From positions 4,388-68,387 of the forward strand of contig CAZVNL010000010.1 in NCBI GenBank assembly GCA_964628055.1: 64,000 bases of DNA. Direction: 5' to 3'. The translations under genes were made by a program, and so were the position numbers. This DNA is from CAZBEL01 sp964628055. Lineage in GTDB: Bacteria; Fidelibacterota; Marinisomatia; Marinisomatales; TCS56. Below are positions 8,298 to 16,228 of the stretch, one piece after another. Numbering within the stretch: the first letter of the stretch is position 1; every line of letters starts with the position of its first letter. Below the pieces are notes generated by a model that was not told the DNA's origin, searched no databases, and saw only the letters and a list, made by a program, of their open reading frames with translations.

Positions 8298-9911
8298 TTA
8301 GCGCTCGGGCAAGAGAGTACCATCCACCTTCAAGAGAACCGGAATATTTAAAATATTAGCCACCGTTGGCGCCAGGTCCACCGTCGCTACCGGGGTTGAC
8401 ACTTCCACCGACGTTTGACTAACACGGGCCAGGACGATGGGGACATGGGTATCATATTCATAGGGTGTACCATGACTGCTTCCATAAGGAGTACGAAATA
8501 ACCAGTATTTCTCCTGGAGAATATATAGATCGGGGCTTTTTTCGGGGTGGAAAAAATGCTTAATCCGGGTCATAAGCGTGTCTTCTGGTGTAGCGGCTAA
8601 TATTTCGCTCTTGGTATAAACACGGCGAATACCCGGAATCGCCTCTAAATACTTACGGAATGTGTGATCGAGTTCGGAGACTGGAACTCCTAAACGAGCG
8701 ATAGATTCTTGGTCGTAGTAGACTCCTAACGCGTGACGCACATACAATTGCACCCTACCATAGCGACGGACGAGAACACTATCGATATCATCCCACGCCT
8801 GGAAATACAGTTCTCGGTCAATACGGCCAGCGGGAAGGTTGTACTTCTGGCGCGTATATTCTGGTAAGGGGCAGCCTCCATGATCGGAAGTGAGAATAAA
8901 GGCAATGCGGTCCAATCCGACCAATTCGTCCAAACCTTTTATGAAACCGTCCAAATAACGGTCCAGCTTTAAAAAATGATCCATGACTTCCTGGGAATAG
9001 GGGCCATAGTAATGCCCCACCCAGTCGCTGGTACTTAAACCGATGAACAGCAAGTCGGGGTCGGCATCCAGACCTAAACGCTTTTCCTGAACAATCGTGG
9101 TAGCTAGGCGCAGGACGGCCCGATCCAACCAGGGGAAGTTCCTGATGCGGTCGCGAAGGTCCGCGTCGGTAAAGTCCCGGTCAAATCCAATTGGAAATAC
9201 GGGTGAATAAGCTTGGGTGGCGTAGCGATCGGTTTCCCCCGGGTAGAAATCTTCCCGGGTAACCTGCTGGTAAATTTGAGGAGCCAATTCCCGTCGCCAG
9301 AGGGAATCCCGGTAGGCAAGAATATTCAAGGACTGGTTAAAAGAGGTCAACCAAGCCGGTAGGGACGGGGTAAAATAAGGCGCGGTTGTAAAGCTCTTAT
9401 CTGGTTCGTACCAAATTGACAGGTCCGCCTGTAGCCCCCCTAACAAAATAGCGGCGCGATCTTTCACCGCTAAGGAATATACCTGAGACCGGGGATAAGC
9501 AGCTTTTAACCAATCCCCCAGGCTGGACCAGGTTTGTAAATGTGGGGGTAAGGGAGCGTCAGAACCGGGCAAGTCAAGGATGTCACCTACACAGTACACG
9601 ACTTTTTTTTGCTGGCGATCGTACCAGGTATTTCCCAAAATGCCCTGGGGACCCGGGTATTGCCCGGAACTCAGCACAAAATGTCCCGGGCCAGTCGCCG
9701 TATAACTATGTTCATGATAGGCTTGACGGTAATAAATCCCATGATCCAAAAGCCATCGAAACCCTCCTGAAAAATAGGGATTTAGGCGCGGAATGATATG
9801 GTTGGGAAATTGATCAATAGAAATAAAAACCACCAACGCCGGCGTCGCTTGCGGGCGAAGGGGGTAAAGCCAAACAAGAGACGCTAAGAAAAAAAGTTTA
9901 AACCGTCTCAA
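8298..9911 (-). CDS. Secreted PafA-like alkaline phosphatase superfamily protein
   Basis: A 537-aa protein with a signal peptide (FKLFFLASLVWLYPLRPQA) and the alkaline phosphatase/phosphodiesterase fold. Metal and nucleophile motifs seen are FISIDQF (metal Asp), HSYTATGPGH (nucleophile Thr), LSTSDWVGHYYGP (metal Asp and His), LTSDHGG (Asp-His pair) and GTPYEYDTHVPIVL (His). A Thr nucleophile in TATGPGH and this overall layout match the PafA-type periplasmic phosphatases common in Bacteroidetes and relatives. It probably releases phosphate from monoesters in the periplasm. The start is a TTG whose bases overlap the tyrS stop (TTGA), giving translational coupling. Confidence 0.82.
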   Translation of the reverse strand: MRRFKLFFLASLVWLYPLRPQATPALVVFISIDQFPNHIIPRLNPYFSGGFRWLLDHGIYYRQAYHEHSYTATGPGHFVLSSGQYPGPQGILGNTWYDRQQKKVVYCVGDILDLPGSDAPLPPHLQTWSSLGDWLKAAYPRSQVYSLAVKDRAAILLGGLQADLSIWYEPDKSFTTAPYFTPSLPAWLTSFNQSLNILAYRDSLWRRELAPQIYQQVTREDFYPGETDRYATQAYSPVFPIGFDRDFTDADLRDRIRNFPWLDRAVLRLATTIVQEKRLGLDADPDLLFIGLSTSDWVGHYYGPYSQEVMDHFLKLDRYLDGFIKGLDELVGLDRIAFILTSDHGGCPLPEYTRQKYNLPAGRIDRELYFQAWDDIDSVLVRRYGRVQLYVRHALGVYYDQESIARLGVPVSELDHTFRKYLEAIPGIRRVYTKSEILAATPEDTLMTRIKHFFHPEKSPDLYILQEKYWLFRTPYGSSHGTPYEYDTHVPIVLARVSQTSVEVSTPVATVDLAPTVANILNIPVLLKVDGTLLPER

Positions 9912-11116
9912 CCGCCTACTTTCAAGAAGCGTCTTTTACCAACCTTAACTACGACCGTCTCTCCTGCCTTTAGTTGGTGCTGAATGTCCGTGCAGACCTT
10001 CCCGTTAAGCCGCACTGCCTTCTGGCGAATCAATCGCCGCGCTTCGGTCTTACTGGTCACAAGGTGAGCAGCGGTAAGAACGTTCACCAAGCGGTCATCA
10101 TGGGGAAGATGATAAACCGGCATCGCTTCGGGCTGTTCTTTTTGTACGATAACCCGCTGGAAGTGTCGTTCGGCTTCTTTCGCTGACTCGGAATCGTGAT
10201 ATAGGGTCACGATGGCCCGCGCCAGATCTCGCTTTACGTCCCGGGGATTGGTCTTTGGATCGGCCAACTGGCGATGGATTTCGGCCAGCGCTTTAGCATC
10301 GTAATCAGCAGCCAGGGCAAAATATTTCTCCAGGAGCGTGTCTGGAATGGACATTATCTTTCCGTACATTTCTTCGGGAGGATCGTATAGGGCGATATGG
10401 TTGCCGTAGGATTTCGACATCTTCTCCACCCCATCAGTCCCCTCTAAGAGAGGTAAGGTAATTATTACCTGAGGTTCCTGATCGTAGGCTCGCTGCAGGT
10501 CACGCCCCACGAGGAGATTGAAGGTTTGATCGGTCCCTCCCAATTCCACGTCGGCTTGGAGGGCAACGGAATCCATGCCCTGGGCCAGGGGATAGAGAAA
10601 TTCATGAATGGATATGGGGACCTCCGCGGCGTACCGCTTGGCAAAATCGTCCCTTTCCAACATGCGCGCAACGGTGTGGTGACTGGCCAGACGAATCACC
10701 TCACTGAAGGACATTTTATCGAGCCATTCAGAATTATAGACTATTTTAAGCGTATCAATGTCAAGTATCACTTTAGCCTGTTCCACATAGGATCGGGCGT
10801 GTTGGCGCGTCTCTTCTAAAGAAAGGTGTGGTCGGGTCTTATTTCTGCCGGACGGATCGCCAATCATGGCTGTAAAGTCACCGATAACCAGGATGGCCTG
10901 GTGCGCTAAATCCTGAAAGTGGCGTAGTTTCCTTAAGACCACAGCATGACCAATGTGTAAGTCTGGCCGGCTGGGATCACACCCCAACTTAACGGTTAGG
11001 GGGATACCAGTTTTGCGCGAGCGTTCCAGTTTCTGGATTAACTCCTCCTCGGGAACGATACTCTCCACTCCGCGCCGAATGAGGTCCAGTTGTTCTTTTA
11101 CGGGAGGAAATTTCAT
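9908..11116 (-). CDS. tyrS: Tyrosyl-tRNA synthetase
   Basis: A 402-aa class I aminoacyl-tRNA synthetase. It shows the LHIGHAVVLRKL (HIGH) motif, the tyrosine-recognition stretch QGMDSVALQADVELGGTDQ, the KMSKSYGNHIAL (KMSKS) motif, and a C-terminal S4 RNA-binding domain (ARRLIRQKAVRLNG). The length and the LHIGH form fit the second bacterial TyrRS subgroup (TyrZ-like). It charges tRNA-Tyr. It overlaps smpB by 4 bp (ATGA) and the phosphatase gene by 4 bp. Confidence 0.95.
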   Translation of the reverse strand: MKFPPVKEQLDLIRRGVESIVPEEELIQKLERSRKTGIPLTVKLGCDPSRPDLHIGHAVVLRKLRHFQDLAHQAILVIGDFTAMIGDPSGRNKTRPHLSLEETRQHARSYVEQAKVILDIDTLKIVYNSEWLDKMSFSEVIRLASHHTVARMLERDDFAKRYAAEVPISIHEFLYPLAQGMDSVALQADVELGGTDQTFNLLVGRDLQRAYDQEPQVIITLPLLEGTDGVEKMSKSYGNHIALYDPPEEMYGKIMSIPDTLLEKYFALAADYDAKALAEIHRQLADPKTNPRDVKRDLARAIVTLYHDSESAKEAERHFQRVIVQKEQPEAMPVYHLPHDDRLVNVLTAAHLVTSKTEARRLIRQKAVRLNGKVCTDIQHQLKAGETVVVKVGKRRFLKVGG

Positions 11117-11565
11117 CGTTGATGGCCTTCGCGTTGGAGTTCCCGCTGTATATCGCGCTTTTTGATGGCCTCCTTTTTATCGTAGGTCCGTTTACCTCTT
11201 GCCAGGGCAAATTCCACCTTGGCCCACCCCCGTTCGTTGAAATAGATTTTCAAAGGCACTGCCGTAAAACCTTTTTGGGTGAGTTTTTGATGGAGCTTGC
11301 GGATTTCACGTTTTTGTAACAGGAGTCGGCGGTCTCTTCGGGGGACATGACCGGTAAAACCCGTATGGGAGTAGGCACTGATGTGGGCGCCGATGAGAAA
11401 GACTTCACCCTCACGAACCGTGACGTAGGCGTCCTTTAGGTTGGCGCGGCTTTCTCGGAGACTCTTCACTTCGCTCCCCATCAATTCAATTCCCGCTTCG
11501 AAAGTATCAAAAAGATGGTAATCGTGGCGCGCCTTCCGATTCGTGGTAACAATGAGCTTTTCCAT
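11113..11565 (-). CDS. smpB: SsrA-binding protein SmpB
   Basis: A 150-aa protein of normal SmpB length. It has the N-terminal NRKARHDYHLFDTFEAGIEL, the central GSEVKSLRE and AYVTVREGEVFLIGAHIS, and the basic C-terminal tail (LARGKRTYDKKEAIKKRD) that mimics the tRNA anticodon arm. It delivers tmRNA to stalled ribosomes during trans-translation. No ssrA gene is recognisable in the window. It heads the smpB-tyrS-phosphatase overlapping run. Confidence 0.95.
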   Translation of the reverse strand: MEKLIVTTNRKARHDYHLFDTFEAGIELMGSEVKSLRESRANLKDAYVTVREGEVFLIGAHISAYSHTGFTGHVPRRDRRLLLQKREIRKLHQKLTQKGFTAVPLKIYFNERGWAKVEFALARGKRTYDKKEAIKKRDIQRELQREGHQR

Positions 11566-11621
11566 TTCAATAACTGGCGACCAAAATACTGTGTTTCCCA
11601 GGGGTGATTCAAGTTTAATCC

Positions 11622-11651
11622 TTGCCCAAAGTTGAGGAAGAAATGTAAACT
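11622..11651 (+). promoter_or_regulatory. Possible promoter for tRNA-Leu
   Basis: TTGCCC at 11622-11627 and TAAACT at 11646-11651 are separated by 18 nt and lie 17 nt before the tRNA, which resembles a sigma-70 type promoter. The match is weak and was found by eye only. Confidence 0.25.
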
Positions 11652-11668
11652 TCTTTACTTGGAATTAT

Positions 11669-11755
11669 GCCCGGATGGCGGAACTGGTAGACGCGCTAGG
11701 TTCAGGGTCTAGTGTTCGCAAGAACGTGCAGGTTCGACTCCTGTTCCGGGCACCA
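11669..11755 (+). tRNA. tRNA-Leu (anticodon CAG)
   Basis: The 87-nt gene folds as a class II tRNA. The acceptor arms GCCCGGA and TCCGGGC pair perfectly, followed by an encoded discriminator A and CCA. The D-arm (TGGCGGAACTGGTAGACGC) is typical of leucine tRNAs, the anticodon loop TTCAGGG gives CAG, a short variable arm (TGTTCGCAAGAACG) follows, and the T-loop is GGTTCGACTCC. It decodes CUG. It is divergent from smpB. Confidence 0.96.
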
Positions 11756-11917
11756 AACCACAGGAGAATCCAGCTCCTACCTCAAAATCCTTACAAACCG
11801 GTTTACTAGCGCGGCACCTTTTACCGGGAATATTCATCCCCAAACCACGGAAAAAGAGACCGTAAAGTAAATAATGGCTTATGGGTAACCAGCTTGCTTC
11901 GGTGCATAATTCAAGCT

Positions 11918-13147
11918 TTAAACTTCGCGAAACAGTGCTGGTGATTTCCGCATGGCGGTTGTCACCTTTTCAAAGGCGTCAATAATGTCCTGGGTGTCTC
12001 GCTCCGTCCCCAGCAAATAGGTCTGTTTCAACCACACGGCTTCCTGGTTACAGAGACGTTCCGTTACTGGTAGTTGTAACCGTGCATAGCGTTGACTTTC
12101 TAACCAGGGATATTCCCCAATCTCGTCGGTAAACAGGCTTTCGCGATAAAGGGGACGGTAGCCGGCATAGGTGTAGATTCCTTCCGCTTGCATGGCCTTA
12201 AAAAACACTTCCCGGGAGAGCCCATGAAAGGCCTGGGATTGATATTTTAACAAATAGATATGGTTCGCGCTCCGCGTAGTTTGGGCGTACGTTTTCACCG
12301 GCGTTAACCCTTTTATTTGTCCCAGGACTTCGTCCAGACGTTGACGGTTGGCGTCGCGGAGGGCCATGGTTTCCGAAATGGTATCCAGTTGGGCCCGGAG
12401 GATGCTGGCGGCAAAGGCATTTAACCGAAAATTTCCCCCCGCCACCCTATGTTCGTACCAGGCCCCCTCCCGTACTCGGCCGCAGTTGTAGTAGGAGAAA
12501 CAGTTGCCAATAAAGGTTTCGTCGTTGGAAACGATGGCCCCACCCTCTCCGGCAGCCATATTCTTACTACTCTGAAAGCTGAATATCCCTCCCAACCCCA
12601 GGGCGCCCACGCGCCGGTGGTCCCATTCTGCTCCGTGGGCCTGGGCCGCGTCTTCTATAACCTGCAAGTTATATCGCCGGGCCACCTTCAAAATTTGATC
12701 CATTTGAGCTGGATTACCACCCATATGCACGGGCATGATCACCCGCGTCCGATCCGTGATGGCACCTTCAATTAAAGCCGGGTTCAGGTTAAAAGTGTCA
12801 GGGTCTACATCCACAAATACGGGGACGGCATTGGCCATGAGGACCGCCGTTGCCGTAGCAATAAAGGTATAGGGAGGAATAATGACCTCATCCCCTGCGG
12901 CCACACCGGCGGCCTTCAAAGTAACCCATAAAGCTGCCGTTCCCGAACTGGTACTAATACAAAAACGCGCCCCTTGAAATTGGGCAAAGGCCGTTTCAAA
13001 ATCAGTGATTACCTGGCTCCCTACTCCCCACACGCCACTTTCTAACGTGGATAGCAAGGCTTCTTTTAGGGGAGTCGTGACCGGCGGCCACGCGGGAAAG
13101 GGTTTTTTACGAATGGGTTGACCGCCAAAAAGCGCCAAAGAATGCAT
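11918..13147 (-). CDS. DegT/DnrJ/EryC1/StrS-family PLP-dependent aminotransferase
   Basis: A 409-aa fold-type I aminotransferase. The N-terminus (LALFGGQPIRKKPFPAWP) is typical of this family's GG-x-P opening. FCISTSSGTAALWVTLKAAG binds PLP phosphate, VIEDAAQAHGAEW holds the Asp that contacts the PLP ring, and SFQSSKNMAAGEGGAI holds the Schiff-base Lys. These enzymes install amino groups on nucleotide-linked keto-sugars for surface polysaccharide or secondary metabolites, or act as related dehydratases. No sugar-nucleotide gene adjoins it, so the substrate is open. It stands alone between the tRNA and hsp20. Confidence 0.88.
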   Translation of the reverse strand: MHSLALFGGQPIRKKPFPAWPPVTTPLKEALLSTLESGVWGVGSQVITDFETAFAQFQGARFCISTSSGTAALWVTLKAAGVAAGDEVIIPPYTFIATATAVLMANAVPVFVDVDPDTFNLNPALIEGAITDRTRVIMPVHMGGNPAQMDQILKVARRYNLQVIEDAAQAHGAEWDHRRVGALGLGGIFSFQSSKNMAAGEGGAIVSNDETFIGNCFSYYNCGRVREGAWYEHRVAGGNFRLNAFAASILRAQLDTISETMALRDANRQRLDEVLGQIKGLTPVKTYAQTTRSANHIYLLKYQSQAFHGLSREVFFKAMQAEGIYTYAGYRPLYRESLFTDEIGEYPWLESQRYARLQLPVTERLCNQEAVWLKQTYLLGTERDTQDIIDAFEKVTTAMRKSPALFREV

Positions 13148-13346
13148 GTCTCTTTCCTTTTTAATTCAGTATTGAGGTAAAAATTAGGCATGCCATCCCT
13201 TTCATCCAACGCCGGAACGGTACATATTCAACCATCCCTGATTAAGTGTGACGTTTTTTCACCCCGTACTGACAACCCGTTACCTTCCTTTGCCAATCTT
13301 TCAGCTCAGAATGAACAGGAGGCAAAATTTCAACTTTGGTACGGGT

Positions 13347-13371
13347 CTTGAATCGAATCAAGCGTAACGCT
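13347..13371 (+). promoter_or_regulatory. Small inverted repeats upstream of hsp20
   Basis: Two adjacent short dyads, CTTGA-6nt-TCAAG (13347-13362) and AGCG-TAA-CGCT (13361-13371), lie 40-65 bp before the hsp20 start, where an operator or heat-shock promoter element would sit. They do not match CIRCE, and no convincing sigma-32 -10 box follows the CTTGAA. Confidence 0.25.
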
Positions 13372-13411
13372 TTTGGGGAACATTGGAATGAACTAAAAAG
13401 AAAGGAGTGCA

Positions 13412-13849
13412 ATGATGAACTTAATAAAATGGACACCTCGCAAATCACTGGTAACCGATTTCGATCGCATGATTGACGAATTCTTCGAGAACAGTTGGTT
13501 TCCGACTTTCAATTTGGCTTCCTGGAGTCCCGCTGTGGATATCGAGGAACGGGAAAAGGAATACGTCCTAACCGCCGACATTCCCGGGATGAATAAAAAG
13601 GACGTGAAAATCACCGTTCGGGACGGTATCCTCACCATTAGTGGTGATCGGAAGGATGAAAAGAAAGAAGAGCAAGGAAATTATTACTACCGGGAGCGTC
13701 GCATCGGTTCCTTCTGCCGTTCTTTCCGCTTGCCTGAGGGGGTGAACGAAGACGAGATACAGGCAAAATTCAAAAACGGGATTCTCACGGTTAACCTGCC
13801 AAAAAGTGAAACCGCCTTACCAATGGAGAAGGAAATCAAAATTTCCTAA
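13412..13849 (+). CDS. Small heat-shock protein, Hsp20/alpha-crystallin family
   Basis: A 145-aa chaperone with the alpha-crystallin domain at residues ~38-140. It starts WSPAVDIEEREKEYVLTADIPGM, ends the domain with FKNGILTVNLPK (the conserved A-x-x-x-n-G-v-L motif in the form AKFKNGILTV), and closes with a short C-terminal extension. It holds unfolded proteins in an ATP-independent way in the cytoplasm. A strong AAGGAG site precedes two consecutive ATGs (13412 and 13415); either could start. It is monocistronic: a rho-independent terminator follows within 20 bp. Confidence 0.93.
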   Translation: MMNLIKWTPRKSLVTDFDRMIDEFFENSWFPTFNLASWSPAVDIEEREKEYVLTADIPGMNKKDVKITVRDGILTISGDRKDEKKEEQGNYYYRERRIGSFCRSFRLPEGVNEDEIQAKFKNGILTVNLPKSETALPMEKEIKIS

Positions 13850-13865
13850 TTGCGGAACGCTGGAA

Positions 13866-13892
13866 AAGGGCCTGCGTAAGGCCCTTTTTTTT
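13866..13892 (+). terminator. Rho-independent terminator of hsp20
   Basis: GGGCCT-GCGTA-AGGCCC forms a 6-bp GC stem (8 bp with flanking AA/TT) followed by eight T residues. It sits 17 bp after the hsp20 stop and just beyond the 3' end of the opposing barrel gene, so it separates convergent units. Confidence 0.93.
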
Positions 13893-15420
13893 ATAGGCGA
13901 TAATTCAGGCTAAAATACAGGTAGAATACGGCGTACTTTTTATCCACGATCCAATCCAAAGAACAGGAACCCTGAACCTTGGTAAACAAGGGGTGGTTCA
14001 GACTGGCGGAAAAGGTATGCTGAAAATATTTAGTGAATTGATTTCCATACCCGTACATATACAGCTCGTATTCAAGATGACCGTTACCTGTACCGCCCCA
14101 GGGAAAACTATATCCCGTCTCCGTGCGTAACCCCTGGATGATCAAGTTCTTGATGTAACTGGATTGAATGGAAAACGAACGCCCATTTTGTCCCGGAACC
14201 GAGCCATACCCAAGGAACGCTAAAATGGCATGGTCGCGCGTGTCCTTGACCTGGCCACGGTAATTGACACCCAGGTTAAACGACCCCAGGCGGTGGTGAG
14301 AAAATTGAATGGAATTGTAGAAGCCATAGCGCATGGCATCATTAAACAAGGAATCGGGCAAGGTGTTATCCGCCATCAGGTACAGGACCCTCTTCCGTCC
14401 TGAGTAGCGACTGGAAATTACCAGACTGCGCCAGGGACGATAACGAAGCGATATTTGGTTGGAGGTGAATTCAACGGAACGTCTTTTTAAGGGTGGAGTA
14501 TGGGTGTAGAGGTCGATGGTCTGATAGGCCGTGAGGGAAAGCGCTTTTCCGAAGTTGGTGCTAAACTTCCCGTACACAAATTCGCGATCCACCTCCACCC
14601 CCGCCAGCTGGCGAATGTAGGCTAAACTGGTAGCCGTCGGGTGGCCTTCGCCTTGGTGCTGAAGATTAACAAAAACCCCCATTTTCTTCACGCGAGTGTT
14701 CACTTTCAGCGTCCCCGGTTCGGGTTGCACCCCGGCCAAAGCTCCTACAGAAAGACGGGATTTTAGGCGCCGGGAGACGAGAATGCCGTCGCTGGCGCCG
14801 ATACCTGCCAGTTCCGACGTGTAAACGCGACCAAGTTGGGTAAACCAGGGCTCCCCGCGTTGCCCGAAAGTGATACGGGCCTGGTACAGCGTAAAGGTGT
14901 TGTCCTGGAAATTCTGACGACCATAAGTCCAAAACCTTACCTTCCGCAGTCGTACTCCATATTGCAACACGCCGATGCCGCGTTTATCGGTACCTTTGCC
15001 GCTGAATTGGGTGTGCGTATAACGTAAGGTCACTAACCCTGACTGCGACAACTGAAAAGGTCTTTCCGCTGGTTTTTCCATGCGGGTCACCTCAGGCTCA
15101 GGTTCCCGTGTTAGGACGATGGTAACTAATTTTTCCAGTCGTACGCGATCTCCCAATTGAAAATTTTCCGGCGGACTCAAGGGGCGCGAGACCGAGGACT
15201 TGCGGGCGACGTTCGTAATCACCAACAACCCGACTTCTTCATCTCGACGCCAGACGTGTAACGTATCCCCTACCCGGGCTTCCTGGTCGCTACCCAGATC
15301 ACAATAGACCTGATCCATGGTTAAATAAGTTATGGAGCCTTCAGCGCGAACCTGACGGCGCTCCTGGCCCATTACCAAGCTCATTACCAACAAACCCAGG
15401 GTTAAGATTTTCTTAGTCAC
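13891..15420 (-). CDS. Putative outer-membrane beta-barrel (porin) of the multihaem cytochrome operon
   Basis: A 509-aa exported protein: signal peptide (KKILTLGLLVMSLVMG), an N-terminal periplasmic region (~25-110) with DTLHVWRRDEEVGLLVI and GDRVRLEKLV, then about 380 residues of alternating amphipathic strands with aromatic girdles. It ends in a typical barrel C-terminus (KKYAVFYLYFSLNYRL, terminal Leu preceded by aromatic-rich strands). I do not recognise the family. Its place as last gene after three multihaem cytochromes suggests the sheath/porin of a porin-cytochrome electron conduit. The GTG at 15420 is chosen: GAGGGC lies 8 nt upstream and it overlaps the previous gene by 8 bp. The longer frame to 15603 lacks a signal peptide and would overlap that gene extensively. 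Confidence 0.72.
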   Translation of the reverse strand: MTKKILTLGLLVMSLVMGQERRQVRAEGSITYLTMDQVYCDLGSDQEARVGDTLHVWRRDEEVGLLVITNVARKSSVSRPLSPPENFQLGDRVRLEKLVTIVLTREPEPEVTRMEKPAERPFQLSQSGLVTLRYTHTQFSGKGTDKRGIGVLQYGVRLRKVRFWTYGRQNFQDNTFTLYQARITFGQRGEPWFTQLGRVYTSELAGIGASDGILVSRRLKSRLSVGALAGVQPEPGTLKVNTRVKKMGVFVNLQHQGEGHPTATSLAYIRQLAGVEVDREFVYGKFSTNFGKALSLTAYQTIDLYTHTPPLKRRSVEFTSNQISLRYRPWRSLVISSRYSGRKRVLYLMADNTLPDSLFNDAMRYGFYNSIQFSHHRLGSFNLGVNYRGQVKDTRDHAILAFLGYGSVPGQNGRSFSIQSSYIKNLIIQGLRTETGYSFPWGGTGNGHLEYELYMYGYGNQFTKYFQHTFSASLNHPLFTKVQGSCSLDWIVDKKYAVFYLYFSLNYRL

Positions 15421-16228
15421 CGCCACGCCCTCGGGAATGACAGTCGTAACAAGCGTTACTTTCGTACCGATAATCTCCCTCCTCGTCATGTTTCCGGTCC
15501 ATCTTGCTCTTTTCATGCTCATGACAAACGGTGCCTCCTTCCCCCTCCAACCCGCAGGAGAAAATCGTGTAATCACTGGGATCATAATGGCACTCGGTCT
15601 CACAGGTACTCCATACTCCCCGGTGTGACCCCGAGTAAATAGGGAAGATTAGATCGTGATGGGCCATATCAATGGGAACCCACCTGCGCGTATTGTGACA
15701 GAAGATACAATCGGTATTATCCGTATGATCTCCGGAAGCAATTGGCCCTTGAATTTTCGTGAGGTGACACGTTTCACAAGTCGTATCCATATTGCCCATT
15801 AGCGATGGGAAGGTGCCTCCGTGGCAGGTGCGACAGGCCAGTTGGGCATGGGCTCCCTCCAGGGGGAAAAGGGTCAAGTCGTGCTGACCCCGCCAACCCA
15901 GCATCTCCCAGGTCTCCGGCTCGTGACAGCGACCACAATCCGAACCAAAATCGCCGTTGTGAATATCAAAATGGCAAGTGACACATTCTGGTCGGGCCTC
16001 CGAAAAAGCATGTTGCTCGGTAATCGTAGAACCCGGGTGACACTGGATACACTCGGCTTTACGGTGGCGTTTTAACAGCGGAAAACGGGTCTCATTATGA
16101 TCGAAAATACGCTTCGAGGACAGGGGTAGCCAGGCATCCGGCGTATGACAGTCACCACAAGGCCGTTTCGTGACCACATTCTGATCCTGCATAAAAAGAA
16201 ACCCGAGGATTAAGAGGAAAACCTTCAA
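15413..16228 (-). CDS. Octahaem (or larger) periplasmic c-type cytochrome
   Basis: A 271-aa protein with a short export signal (FLLILGFLFMQ) and eight CxxCH haem-attachment motifs (CGDCH, CIQCH, CVTCH, CGRCH, CRTCH, CETCH, CIFCH, CYDCH). Two further candidates are non-standard: CETECH (CX3CH) and a spaced Cys...VCHEH. The recurring unit is FDHNETRFPLLKRHRKAECxxCH, shared with the two cytochromes upstream. Expected to carry electrons in the periplasm or at the outer membrane. The start is TTG at 16228 with a GGAGGG site just upstream; the gene overlaps its upstream neighbour by 4 bp. The partner redox protein and terminal acceptor are unknown. Confidence 0.88.
   Translation of the reverse strand: MKVFLLILGFLFMQDQNVVTKRPCGDCHTPDAWLPLSSKRIFDHNETRFPLLKRHRKAECIQCHPGSTITEQHAFSEARPECVTCHFDIHNGDFGSDCGRCHEPETWEMLGWRGQHDLTLFPLEGAHAQLACRTCHGGTFPSLMGNMDTTCETCHLTKIQGPIASGDHTDNTDCIFCHNTRRWVPIDMAHHDLIFPIYSGSHRGVWSTCETECHYDPSDYTIFSCGLEGEGGTVCHEHEKSKMDRKHDEEGDYRYESNACYDCHSRGRGGD

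Noticed and set aside
13150..13411. CIRCE element or sigma-32 promoter before hsp20
   Set aside because: Looked for the TTAGCACTC/GAGTGCTAA pair and for CTTGAA plus CCCCAT spacing; neither complete pattern is present.
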